A program made the translations under genes and the position numbers. From Carya illinoinensis (taxonomy: Eukaryota > Streptophyta > Magnoliopsida > Fagales > Juglandaceae), in the NCBI RefSeq assembly GCF_018687715.1, contig NC_056761.1, positions 18,345,001-18,409,000 on the forward strand: a stretch of 64,000 bases of DNA, written 5' to 3'. Shown here piece by piece: positions 33,281 to 44,600 of this stretch. The notes below the pieces were generated by a model. It was not told the DNA's origin and ran no database searches. It saw only the letters and a program-made list of their open reading frames with translations. Within the stretch, counting starts at the first letter, position 1; each line of letters starts with the position of its first letter.

Positions 33281-33994
33281 CATTATTTCTTTTTGAATGT
33301 ACATGCATATGTGCTATGGGAAATTACTATAGCTTGCAAAAAGACCATAGATATGTAATTTTCATGGGTCCTACAGTAAAACAGGACCATTAGATATGTA
33401 ATTTTTATATATTGCAATTTTGTATTTTGTAATGTAATATATAAATACCAAATGATGTAATAAGTAGTTAATTGCATTATGTGTTGCATGCATTTTACAT
33501 GATAAATATTGAATTTCTTTTCTTCATATGTATGATAAATTTTTGTTTCTAACTTTAGTTATTTTTTACATAAAATTTAGGTTTCCTTTTTGATATATTT
33601 TATTATTATGTACAATGTTCAACACGACTTGAACAAAATTTAATTATATTTTGCTTTATATATTAAAAGAAATTATGCTTTTCAATATTTTTTCTTCAAA
33701 AAATTGTTGTAGAATATAGGTTTTTAAAAAAAAAAAAATTATGCCTTCCAAGTTTTCAACATTATCTTTTTTCTTGAAAAAATTTAGTAATATATGTTTT
33801 TGTTTAAAAACAAAAAAACCGGGTTCATTCTGGAACCTAGATTTTCAGGTTGTAAAAACCTAGATTCATCCGGGTTTCGGCTTGGATTAAAACCCGGGCT
33901 GATCCGATCTGAAACCCACTCTGGATTTTAGATCTGGGTTCTGGGCTGGGTATACCCAAAAATTTGGTTTGTTACCCGTTTGAACACCCCTACA

Positions 33995-34437
33995 CGAAGC
34001 GATGGCCCCACTATTAGCCATCAGCATACAATAAGTGAGATATAAGAGGAGCACCCTGGGATAAGAAAATGGAATAATCATCCCATTTCCAAACTTATGC
34101 TTTAACAATCTAGATAACATTTCTTCCACAAGAATAAACAAATAGGGAGATAAAAGGATCCCCCTACCATAAGCCACACCCACTGGGGAAGAAGCCTTTC
34201 ATTGTGTCATTCATAACCACAAAGAACCACGGAGTAGAGATACATTGCCTTATCATCTTACAAACCCAAGGGGCAAAACCAAACTAGAGCATGACCTGTA
34301 ATAGGAAATCCCAATCAACACTACCATACGCCTTCGCCATATCCACTTTAACTAGGACATTGCCACCACGAACCCACTTGTTCATCAAATGTATCATCTC
34401 TTGGGTCAGAGTAATATTCTCAAATATACTTCTTCCT
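33995..34437 (-). pseudogene. LINE-C fragment, RT palm region
   Basis: The minus strand from 34437 reads 'LTQEMIHLMNKWVRGGNVL', 'VKVDMAKAYGSVDWDFLL', then 'LSPYLFILVEEMLSRLLKHK', and breaks off at a decayed catalytic box ('YADG'). Stops occur within. The piece stops exactly where the motif TGAACACCCCTAC ends, and the next LINE segment is at 23083, so one LINE was split by an insertion. Confidence 0.8.
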
Positions 34438-34561
34438 TATATTGTTATGTTTCCTCCTTTAATGTTATGAGATGTTACGATTCCTTTTATATTGAATTAT
34501 CATAATAAGCCAAGCCATCTAGACTATTAAGGCATCATGTAAGATATGTTTATATATGATA
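34438..34561. other. AT-rich spacer before Gypsy-2
   Basis: No feature recognised. Its last bases (tgata, 34557-34561) are the Gypsy-2 target duplication. Confidence 0.4.
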
Positions 34562-36836
34562 TGTGACGCCCTCAAATCCCCACGCACGGACATAGGGAAA
34601 TCGAGACGTCCAGATGATGACATCACGGGTCACCACCTTATCGACGAGTGCCAAGTGTGTGTATAAGCAACAAATGTGCAAAAAGAAACACGCAGCAGAT
34701 AACGAGAGTCATATAACTAAGTACTAGAATTTTTCTTAGTTTAATACAAAGCTGTTCAAAACATACATAATAAAATATTACAAACTACAAATATTATACA
34801 AATCCAACAACAAGACATTAACTTCCACTTAGAACTCTAGCGGAGCCGTGTCTTCGGGCTCAGCCTCCTCCTCCTCTTCCTCGATCACTGCACCAAAATA
34901 TACGGAATCAAAAATGGTGCCGCAGGTAAGTAAAATTCAAACACTACTAGATAAAAACATATAAAACTAAAACATTATGCATGAAAGAAAAGCCAATGCA
35001 CATGACCCGTCAAACCATATTTTTTCCACACACGCCAAAAACCCGTTTGGCCCAAAAACATAAACATTAAAACCAGTCCTCGCCATTATCCCAAATAATG
35101 CCCAAATCAATAAACCACCATTTCCCAGAAAATGGATCACAAAGCCTCAACACATCCTCGCCATTTTCCCAGAAAATGGCCCATATCCGAAAACCATAAA
35201 ACCAATCCAATTATGCATGCACCATGATCTCTCCTAGGGATCATCTGCACACTCTGGCTTTGTGCCACACCACAGGTAACAACTACGCGTGTGACACCTA
35301 AATGAGCGATGCCCAGACTCGCGCCCAGCGCGTCCCTGACCAGGCCATCCTCTAGTCCCTGCCACTCTAGGGACCACGGAGTCGACACAACAGTGTTACC
35401 GTATCGTGCGATCCGGTCGTAACCTTGCGACTACCCAGGGGATGTCACTCAGTATTATCCACTCCCGAGTGACCAAAGGAGCTCCACCGAGATAATAACC
35501 GATCCCGGCTTGGGCTTGTGAGACACACGCACCCGAAATTTCCTTTATGCCAACAAAACATGATTTTCTCAATTAAAACAAAATGCACATGCATGCACTA
35601 TGTAAATGCAACCAAAATGCACAAATCAACCAACCGATCACAAAACAACAACCCAAGCAACTCCATCCTCAATCTATCTGACCCCCGAACTCCTCGGGCT
35701 CAGTCCGGAATCAACCAACCAACAGCAAATATTTACTGTAAGAGCAAAATATATTTAAATCTAAAATTAGAGTTTGGAAAATACTTACAGTGCTATACGG
35801 TATTTTTTGAAAGCTTGCGGCATTGCAAACGGCAGAGGAAAAGCAACGTAATAGTGTATTTTACACTGTGGCCGTGGGTAATAAATTACCCACTTTCGAA
35901 CGGGGACAAGCCAAGGTGCGAAATTGATAGGAAAAGGTCTTGAGATATTTATGAAGTTAAGGGAAGTGAGTTTCGGCCGTGGGTGGCAGTGGAAATGGCA
36001 AAGGAACTGGAAAAAGGCCAAATCGGAGTTGAGCTCGTGGGAGCTGCTTCGGCAACGGATCAAGGCCGGAATTGGGTGGGTTAGGTCGGCAAGAGGTAGA
36101 GGAAGAAGCTGTGAAGAGATGGTGGCCGAAGGTAGTGCGACGGCGCCGGAATCGATGAAAATTCGTGTGGCTTGGAGGAGCTCGTGGCGGCTAACGGTGG
36201 CTCTGATGGAGGTGAAACTTGGTGGGGATGTTCACCGGTGGAAGGGGAAGAAAATTGGGAGGGTGGTGTGGGCCACGCCAGCGGTTGTTCTGAGCTGAGA
36301 AAGCAATCGGCGACAGAGAGGAAAAACAGGGTTGGTGCCATGACTTCCAGCAGTGCGTGGAGGCTAACGGCTGGTCGGATGACTCTGAAAATTGGTGGGG
36401 ATGATCTCTGGTGGGAGGGGAAGATTTTGGTAGGGGTGTTGTACTAAACGGTGGCCGGACGGAGGCGCACTGGGCTGGCAAACAGGCGGCGACGGGAAGA
36501 TAAAGAGAAGAGAGCTGCGCACGGGGAGAGAGAAAACGGGGAAGAAAAGAAGAAGAAAAAGAAAGAAAATAAAGAAAAGAAGAAAAAGAAAAGGAAAAGG
36601 GAAAAAAGAAAAAGAGAAAAGAAATGAAATGAGGTCGAATCCTCACTCCCGAAAACCAAAAACCGATCCGCCGAAAACGATTTTAAAAACTGTAGAATGA
36701 CTAAAATAAATTAAACACAACATCAAATAAATTAAAAGCCAATTAAAATACATTAATTTAAAATAAATAAACCAATATATTAATTAAATTGAAAACAACC
36801 CTTCAGTAAAAATACACCTAAAAGCGGGTCATCAAA
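34562..36836 (-). repeat. Gypsy-2 3' LTR
   Basis: It shares start, end and long blocks with the Gypsy-1 LTR but is clearly diverged in the centre. Open frames on both strands at 35785-36659 are low-complexity LTR sequence without domains. Confidence 0.9.
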
Positions 36837-36848
36837 TCCTCCCCCCTT
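36837..36848 (-). other. Gypsy-2 polypurine tract
   Basis: The minus strand reads AAGGGGGGAGGA directly before the 3' LTR. Confidence 0.85.
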
Positions 36849-36944
36849 AAAAACAAATCGTCCTCGAAATTTACAAGGTCACACACCAACTTGAAGCAAG
36901 CCACATAAAACCACTGAGATCAAGATTAAGAAACGTACCGTCAT

Positions 36945-39900
36945 TTACTCAAACAAGTATGGGTACTGCTCCCTCATGTTCGCTACTCGCTCCCAAGAGA
37001 AATCTTGAGCTAACGGATCTCCCCATGCCACCTTAACCAAAGGTATCGTCTTGGACCTCAACTGTTGCTCTTTCCAATTCATGATCTGCGACGGAACAAT
37101 CTCATAAGTAAGGTCCGGTTGCAACTGAATACTCTCTGGGTCGACAAAACGCAGCTCTTGTTGTCCAAAACTCTTCTTCAAGGATGATACATGGAAGACA
37201 TCATGAATATACCCAAAATATTCTGGCAAAGCAACTCTATAAGCAACAGACCCTACCTTCTACAAAATCTGAAAAGGGCTGACATACCTCGGATCCAGTT
37301 TCCTCTTCTTACCAAAACGCTTAACTCCTTTCATGGGAGAGACTTTGAGATAAACCCAATCACCTTCTTCAAAAGATAACTCTCTCCTCCTGGTATCTGC
37401 GTACCTTTTCTGACGACTCTGAGCTGCCGCCATTTTATCCCTGATGATCTGAACTTGGCTTTGCATCTCTTGAATTATTTTAGGCCCAATTATCTTACTC
37501 TCCTCGACTTCATCCCAACACAAAGGCGATGTGCACTTCCTCCCTTAAAGAGCTTCATAGGGAGCCATCTGAATGGTCGCATGGAATCTATTATTATACG
37601 CAAATTCTATGAGCGGCAAGTGATTTTTCCAACTCCCTTGAAATTCCATGACACATGCTTGCAACATATCTTCAAGTGTCTGAATGGTGTGCTCTGATTG
37701 TCCGTCCGTCTGCGGGTGATATGCAGTACTGAACTTCAACTTAGTACCCAATGCTGCCTGTAAACTTTTCCAAAACTGAGACGTGAACCTTGGGTCCCGA
37801 TCCGACACAATACTCTTCGGTATACCGTGCAATCTCACTATCTCCTTGACGTACAAGCGGGTCAACTTACCCAAGCAATCAGTGTTATTGACAGGCAAGA
37901 AATGAACACTCTTCGTTAACCGGTCGACACCCAAACAGAATTCTTCCCACTAGGAGTCCTCGGCAAACCCACTAAAAAATCCATCGTGATGTCATCCCAT
38001 TTCCACTCAGGAATAGGGAGAGGTTGAAACATACCTGCGAGTCTTTGATGCTCGGCCTTAACTTGACGGCATGTGTGGCATTTCTCAACATAAAAGGCAA
38101 TATCCCTCTTCATTCCATCCCACCAATAATTTTTCTTCAAGCCCCGATACGTCTTCGTACTGTCGGGATGAACTAAATAAGGGGCCGCATGAGCTTCTGC
38201 CATGATCCGCTTCTTGAATTCTGAATCTTTAGGGACCACCCTACGATCTTAGAACCGAAGAATTCCATCTTTATCCATACTGCAATGCATCGGCCCTTGA
38301 GATTTTCTGACTCTTTTTCTGATATCCAACAGCTTCGAATCCTTCCTTTGAAGAGTCTTCAATTCTTCAAAATCAGCCACTCGAATAGTAAGAATTGATG
38401 ATAATATCTCCTCTTGCTGTGAACTTTCAATAATGAGTCTTCTTAGCCCGCAAAGCAAAGAATCCAATCCTGACGACTCGGCCTCATCTTCCAAGTGCAA
38501 TTTTCAGCTCAAAACATCAGCAACTATATTTGCCTTCCCCGGATGATATTGATCTCACACTGGTAGTCACTGATTAACTCCAGCCATCGCCTCTGCCTCA
38601 TGTTCAGATTCTTTTGGGAAAACAAGTGCTTCAAGCTCTTGTGATTGGTGTATACTTCGCAAGCTTCCCCATACAAAAAGTGCCGCCAGATCTTGAGAGC
38701 AAAGACAATCGCAGCCAATTCCAAATCGTGCGTCAGATAATTTTTCTCATGGTCCTTTAGCTGACGGGATGCATAAGCAACAACCCGTCCCTCCTGCATA
38801 AGGACACAACCCAAACCCAATTTAGACGCATCACTAAAGACTATGAATGGCTTGTGCGGTTCTGGAAGCGCTAACACTGGTGTAGTCGTCAACCTGTTCT
38901 TCAATTCTTGGAAGCTTCTCTCACACTTGTTTGACCAATCAAATTTTGCATTCTTTCTAGTCAACGCTGTGAGAGGTCTGGATAGGAGAGCAAATCCCTC
39001 CACAAATCTTCGGTAATATCCGGCAAGTCCCAAGAAACTCCAGATCTCGCGCACGGTAGTCGGACTCTGCCATGACAAAATGGCTTCCACCTTACTAGGA
39101 TCAACAGCCACTCCGTCTCGAGAAATCACATGCCCAAGAAATCTAACTTCCTCCAACCAGAATTCACACTTGCTGAGCTTGGCATACAACTGGTGTTCTC
39201 TCAATTTCCCAAGAACTAGACAAAGATGATACACATGCTCTTCAACATCTCGGGAATAAATCAGAATATCATCAATGAATACTGCTACAAAGGAATCCAA
39301 GTAAGGCCTAAATACCCGATTCATTAAATCCATGAAAGCAGCAGGGGCATTGGCTAATCCAAACGACATCACCTTAAATTCATAATGCCCATATCTCGAC
39401 CTGAAAGCAGTTTTGGGCATATCCTTGTCTCTTATCCTCAACTGGTAGTATCTTGACCTCAAATCAATCTTCGAGAACACAGCTGCTCCTTGAAACTGAT
39501 CAAATAAATCATCTATCCGTGGGAGAGGATATTTATTCTTGATGGTCACCTTATTTAATTCCCGATAATCGATACACATATGGAGGGTTCCATCTTTTTT
39601 TTTAACGAACAGCACTGGCGCACCCCACGGCGAAGTACTTGGTTGAATGAACCCCTTATCTACTAGCTCTTGCAACTGAGTCTTCAACTCTTATAATTCA
39701 GTCAGTGCCATGCGGTAAGAAGCTTTATGTAAGGAGCCGCTCCAGGTTCCAAGTCTATAACAAACTCCATTTCACGAACAGGGGGTAGTCCAGGCAAGTC
39801 ATCCACAAACACATTGGGGAATTCTTCCACAATTGGAATATTTACCACGGACTTCTTCTCAGACGGCGTAGACACCATCTGGACTAAGAAAGCATCCGCT

Positions 39901-40321
39901 CCCCATGCAATCTCTCTTCTTGCTTGAATTGCCAATATAGTTACCGGCTTTTCTTTTAGCTTACTCCTCGTAAATTCTAGACAATCACCATCTGGAAGCT
40001 AGAAGCTAATTACCCGACTTCTGCAATTAATACTCGCAGAATATCGGTATAGCCAATCCATCCCGAGGATGATAACAAAACCCAACAGCTTAAACACCAC
40101 CAAATCAGCATCCAAGAACTTTCCATCAAAATTTAATGGGCAACCCAAAGCAACCTTGGAACACCATACCATTTCACCATTGGGTAGAGCCACTACCAAT
40201 GACTTCGGCAAAGGTTCCGTGACCAAATTACACATCCGAGCAAAAGTGGAAGATACAAATGAGTGTGATGCACTCGAATCAAACAAAGTGCAAGCATAAA
40301 ACTCATATAAACAGACTCTCC
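36945..40321 (-). pseudogene. Gypsy-2 protease-RT-RNase H-integrase-chromodomain, many lesions
   Basis: The pieces from right to left are protease (40321-39735, 'ACTLFDSSASHSFVSS', where the Gypsy-1 Gly after Ser is Ser), RT-RNase H (39687-38524, with '[11 protein letters not shown]'), the RNase H/integrase linker (38500-38249), integrase zinc motif (38239-37916, '[17 protein letters not shown]'), integrase core (37934-37545, '[18 protein letters not shown]') and the C-terminal tail (37523-36945). Frame changes fall near 39735, 38550 and 37925, and stops at about 39999, 38249, 37545 and 37260. Each lesion is located by comparison with Gypsy-1. It is non-coding as it stands. Confidence 0.92.
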
Positions 40322-40419
40322 CTGAACCAAACACATTAACCCATGAAATCCAAAAAACAAAGGAGAAACCAAAATACACCAAAAATCAAATTCAACATTA
40401 AATTAAATTAGATCCATAC
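40322..40419 (-). other. Candidate 98-nt intron between gag and protease (Gypsy-2)
   Basis: At the same place as in Gypsy-1, the minus strand reads ACAG|GTATGG ... TTGGTTCAG|GG. Gag read through it stops at 40403, within five codons. Joining 40420 to 40321 gives a glycine codon and enters 'RVCLYEFYACTLFDS' in frame. The two copies differ by small indels in A/T runs inside the segment, yet both keep GT, AG and the exact exon phase. Confidence 0.72.
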
Positions 40420-41611
40420 CTGTAATTACTCCAGCATCATGGGTCGCTGGTGCCTCATCATCCACATCTCCGGGTGTGACAGCATAAACCCAGGCTTGCA
40501 TTGTTTGCTTTGGATTTGTTCTTCCACTGCGTCTACCTCCACGGCTTCCTTGAACTAGCCTCGGACACTCACGAGCAAAGTGACCCTGCTGGCCACAATT
40601 ATAGCATCGAGCCCCACCAGAAGGGCACTCACCAACATGGGCTCTATTACAAACTCCACAAACTAGCACTCGTCCTCCCATACAAACACTTGAGGATGCT
40701 TGTGGTCGAGTTTCTGTCCGCTAAATAAATTTCTGAGGCAAACCCGAACTACTTCCTTCACCAGAAAAACTCTGCCTCTTATGTCCTGGAGTGGAGCCCA
40801 TACTCAAGTTATTCTCTCGCTCCACAAGAGTGGCCACATCCACGAAATCCTGAAAAGTGGATATCTGGTGGCTGACCACCATACGGCGTATATCAGGACG
40901 TAGACCCTCCTGGAAACGCTCGACTCGCATTTCCTCTGTGGCGATGGGGTGGGGAGCAAATTGCCCAAGTTCTATAAATCTTCGGGCGTACTGTTCCACG
41001 GTCATGATCCCTTGGACCAAGCTTGAGAACTCTCTTGCTTTTTGCCGCCTCACGGAAGCAGGAAAGAAGCGATCATTAAACTCTTTCTTGAAGCGTTGCC
41101 AGGTCACAGCGGCGAAAGACCCCAGTTCTGATTCCAGCATTACTCTCTTGGTATCCCACCACTCAGAAGCGGTGCCTTGCAACAGATAACTGGCATAGAG
41201 TACTTGTTGTGCCTAAGTGCAACCACACACTTCAAAAGTTCTTTCCAAGTCTCTGACCCACTTTCCAGCTTAAAGTGGATCCTCTTATCTAGTGAAGTGT
41301 GGAGTTTTATGCGCCAGAAAGCGCTCATAGGTGCATCCAGCTTGCACCATGCCACTAGGCCCTCCTGGGTATAGCCAAGGCCCTCCCTGATATGGCCAAG
41401 GACCTCTATGTTGTGGCCAAAGCCCTCCTTGTTGTGGCCAAAGCCCTTCTTGTTGTGGCCAAGGACCCCTTTGTTGTGGCCAAGGCCCTCTTTGTTGGGG
41501 CCTAAAATTCTGCTACATGAACTCAGTAATCTGCCGTATTGCTTGGGCTATGGAATCATCTCTCGATGTATCGTCTCGTGGCTCCTGAGTGGATTTCCTT
41601 GGTCTCACCAT
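40403..41611 (-). pseudogene. Gypsy-2 gag, one frame with four stops
   Basis: ATG 41611 (MVRPRKSTQEPRDDTSRD) opens Gag. TAG at 41513-41515 cuts it after 32 codons, and three further stops fall between about 41210 and 41275. The Retrotrans_gag core (41182-40721, 'RFFPASVRRQKAREFSSLVQ') is followed by the intact zinc knuckle 'CYNCGQQGHFAREC' near 40590. The stretch 41356-41505 carries the GPWPQQG-type repeats. Confidence 0.88.
41356..41505 (-). repeat. 21-bp tandem repeats in gag (Gypsy-2)
   Basis: About seven units of the type 'TGTGGCCAAAGCCCTCCTTG' match those in Gypsy-1, with unit-level differences. Confidence 0.85.
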
Positions 41612-41878
41612 TTTCCTGCCACAACACAACCTTTGACCCCCTTTAAGAAAACAAATAAAACCAACAACATAAAACCAAAAACCACATAACAAGAAACAAA
41701 AAAAAACCAGCATGCAATAACATAACTAAATAAATAAAAACAAGCAAACAAGCTCAAATACATAAAATAAATAAAAAATTTCAAATAGCAACTTTACTTA
41801 AAACAAATTTTAAAACACAACTTAAAAAAACATTCTGGAACTACCTACAGGACATGTGGTTTTACCCAGAGCCAAACC

Positions 41879-41890
41879 GCTCTGATACCA
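41879..41890 (-). other. Gypsy-2 primer binding site (initiator Met tRNA)
   Basis: The minus strand reads TGGTATCAGAGC, two bases inside the 5' LTR. Confidence 0.92.
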
Positions 41891-41892
41891 CT

Positions 41893-42740
41893 TGTGATGC
41901 CCCCAAATCCCCACGCACGGACACAGGGAAATTGAGACGTCCAGATGATGACATCACGGGTCACCACCCTATCGACGAGTGCCAAATGTATGTATAAGCA
42001 ACAAATGTGCAAAAAGAAACACGCACCGGATAACGAGAGTCATATAACTAAGTACCAGAATTTTTCTTAGTTTAATACAAAGCTGTTCAAAACATACATA
42101 ATAAAATATTACAAACTACAAATATTATACAAATCCAACAACAAGACATTAACTTCCACTCAGCACTGGCGCACCCCACGGTGAGCGGCGGTTCTGGGCT
42201 GAGAAAGCAACCGGCGACAGAGAGGAAAAACAGGGCTGGTGCTGTGACTTCCAGCCGTGTGTGGCGGCTAACGGCTGGTCGGATGACTCTAAAAATTGGT
42301 GGGGATGATCTCTGGTGGGAGGGGAGGATTTTAGTAGGGGTGGGGTACTACACAATGGCCGGAAGACAGCGCACTAGGCTGGCAAACAGGCGGCGACAGG
42401 AAGGAAAAGAGAAGAGAGCTGTGCGCGGGGAGAGAGAAAACGGGGAAGAAAAGAAGAAGAAAAAGAAAGAAAAGAAAGAAAAGAAGAAAAAGAAAAGGAA
42501 AAAGGGAAAATGAAAAAGAGAAAAGAAAAGAAATGAGGTCCAATCCTCACTCCCGGAAACCAAAAACCGATCCGCTGAAAACAATTTTAAAAACCGTAGA
42601 ACGACTAAAATAAATTAAACACAACATCAAATAAATTAAAAACCAATTAAAATACATTAATTTAAAATAAATAAACCAATATATTAATTAAATTAAAAAC
42701 AACCATTCAGTGAAAATACACGTAAAAGCGGGTCATCACA
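41893..42740 (-). repeat. Gypsy-2 5' LTR with internal deletion and templated filler
   Basis: Up to about 42160 it matches the start of the 3' LTR, and from about 42185 it matches the part from about 36275 on. Between them, 42161-42181 is identical over 21 bases to the RT region at 39610-39630 of the same element. About 1.4 kb of LTR is missing. Confidence 0.88.
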
Positions 42741-43166
42741 TGATAAGAAATATTGCCATCAAACACCCCATGTATGTTATAATATGGATACCTACTATTG
42801 ATACAATTTTCAGTATCCCTGCAGTGTGCTCTGATGACCTGCAACTAGAAAGAAAAGCTCGGGCACCAATGGGGATGCCTCCGATGCTTAAATCATTGAG
42901 GATTTATGCTTTTTAATCAATAATGAAGGAAGAGACTTTTATAAGTTTATATCCGGTAGGATATTTATAAAGGTATTATTATTAATTAGAATTAACAAAC
43001 CTTACTACTTAAAAAATGGTAAATTAGAAAAATTTTGTCCTCGAAAGTTCTTTGATCGATTAAGATAGTTGTATATATAATAGCTAACCATCAAGTAGTT
43101 ATTTATAAAGTTATTTTTTCAACTTAATATAAAATTAACTTTAAGATTTTGTGTGTGTGTGTATAT
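42741..43166. other. Spacer with a short unassigned open frame
   Basis: An open frame on the plus strand to 42916 ends '...ERKARAPMGMPPMLKSLRI' plus three residues; its upstream part is Gypsy-2 LTR. It could be the last bit of a host exon or chance. Nothing else is recognised apart from a short (GT)n near 43151-43161. Confidence 0.3.
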
Positions 43167-44600
43167 GAGTTATACTATATACAATCACTTTTGCATACTC
43201 TTTGCGCACTCAATTGATATTTTAATGCCCCAATCCTGCAGGAGTCAGAGAGTTATTTCCTGTAACTCACATTTCATCAAGATATTTACAGACTTCAAAA
43301 TTTAAAATCATAAAAAATACTAAAAAATATCTTATTAAAATCTGCCAATTCTCAAAGATCTTTTATGAGTAATCCACTATACTTAAATAATCATTTCATC
43401 CATGCTCCATAATCTTGATCCTTAGTTGCACTACTCCAAAATCATCTGAAAAATATTGTGGAGATAAGGGATGAGTTATCAACAACATAGTAAGTAGAGA
43501 ATGTATATTAGTATGTAAACGTGAGCATTTATAGAGATTAGAACCCAGAACAAAACATTTTCCTTTTCATTTTCAGAGTACGAAAGAAAAAATATGTTAT
43601 AAAAAATCAGAGCAATGTTTCAAAAATATTCATATTCGAAAGTATTTTTATTTAAAGTCTTTTGGCATAGCGTAACTGATCACCATCATCCCAAAATGTC
43701 ATATTACATCAGATGCCATGTTTGACCCCCGTGATAAGATTGTGCAAATCTTGGTAACTAAACAAGTAGAAGGAAAATGTGAATCTTTCCCTTATTTATT
43801 GTTAGAGCCTCGAGTGTGCACATAGGAAAAACCACAAGAAAAACCACATTGTTTCCAAAGTGGGTGCACCAAAAACAGAACTGTTGGTACCAACCCAAAC
43901 AGAAGCCACTATTAGCACCCGTGGTAGGTCAAACAAATCACCATCTACAAACCATATCTAGATTTAGAATGTCACACCAAAAGTTTTCAGAAATCACATT
44001 ATATCATATCAAAGTACAAAACATCTTCAAAACAAAACATAATTAGATCACAAAAATATAATTTATGTGCAAAATTTCATATTCGCTCTCTTTTGCATAG
44101 TTGAGGAACAAAATGCTAGAAAATAAGCTCATGTTTACACCAGTTATGACAAAAATACTTTCTCTTTCATCAGAGTTTATGAATGGTGTCAAACAAATAA
44201 CTGATGTTGTTTTCATAATTCATTTCATAACATATAATGCATATTTTCATAAATCAATCTCAGTTCATTTTATTTTTATACAAAGTCTAGCATAGAAATC
44301 CCGCTTATCTGAACTTTTTACCTCTTCAGAATGTCCTTACAATACTGTCAAACGAATATCAATCGACACCTATAGAAAAATGTAACCGAGTAAATCTCCA
44401 AATAAACAAATACCTCACATTTACATCTAAAATACATAATTTAATTCCTCATAACCCTAAAATTCTCTTACCTTTGAAAGTACTATCACTTTCTAAATTC
44501 CTCAATCTCCAATTAATTGAAATCTGACTGAAGAAATAATTACTTAATAAAAAAATACTAATCCCCACCCCAAAAATAAAATAATACACTAGTTTCTTAA

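Larger units (their letters stand above)
31089..33994 (+). mobile_element. Unidentified nested element, right part
   Basis: This piece resumes at the Gypsy-1 target duplication (acctc, 31089-31093). It holds a (CT)n tract, a leader-like stretch with 'GAGGAAACCCTAGCC', a long T-rich intron-like stretch, three phase-compatible exons, a 43-bp duplication, and a terminal zone of GGGTT/ACCCGG words ending TGAACACCCCTAC at about 33982-33994. That last motif is a frequent terminal inverted repeat end of plant hAT-like elements. The matching left end at 23084 is not recognisable and an 8-bp duplication is not clear, so hAT is only a suggestion. Confidence 0.45.
34562..42740 (-). mobile_element. Gypsy-2: second member of the Gypsy-1 family, decayed
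   Basis: LTR ends (TGTGACGCCC... and ...TCATCACA, the left copy ending TCATCAAA) with an exact 5-bp duplication tgata (34557-34561, 42741-42745). The 3' LTR is 2275 bp and the 5' LTR 848 bp owing to an internal deletion. Order and orientation are as in Gypsy-1, including the candidate intron. Pol has at least three frameshifts and four stops; gag stays in one frame but has four stops. It is more decayed than Gypsy-1. Confidence 0.95.
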
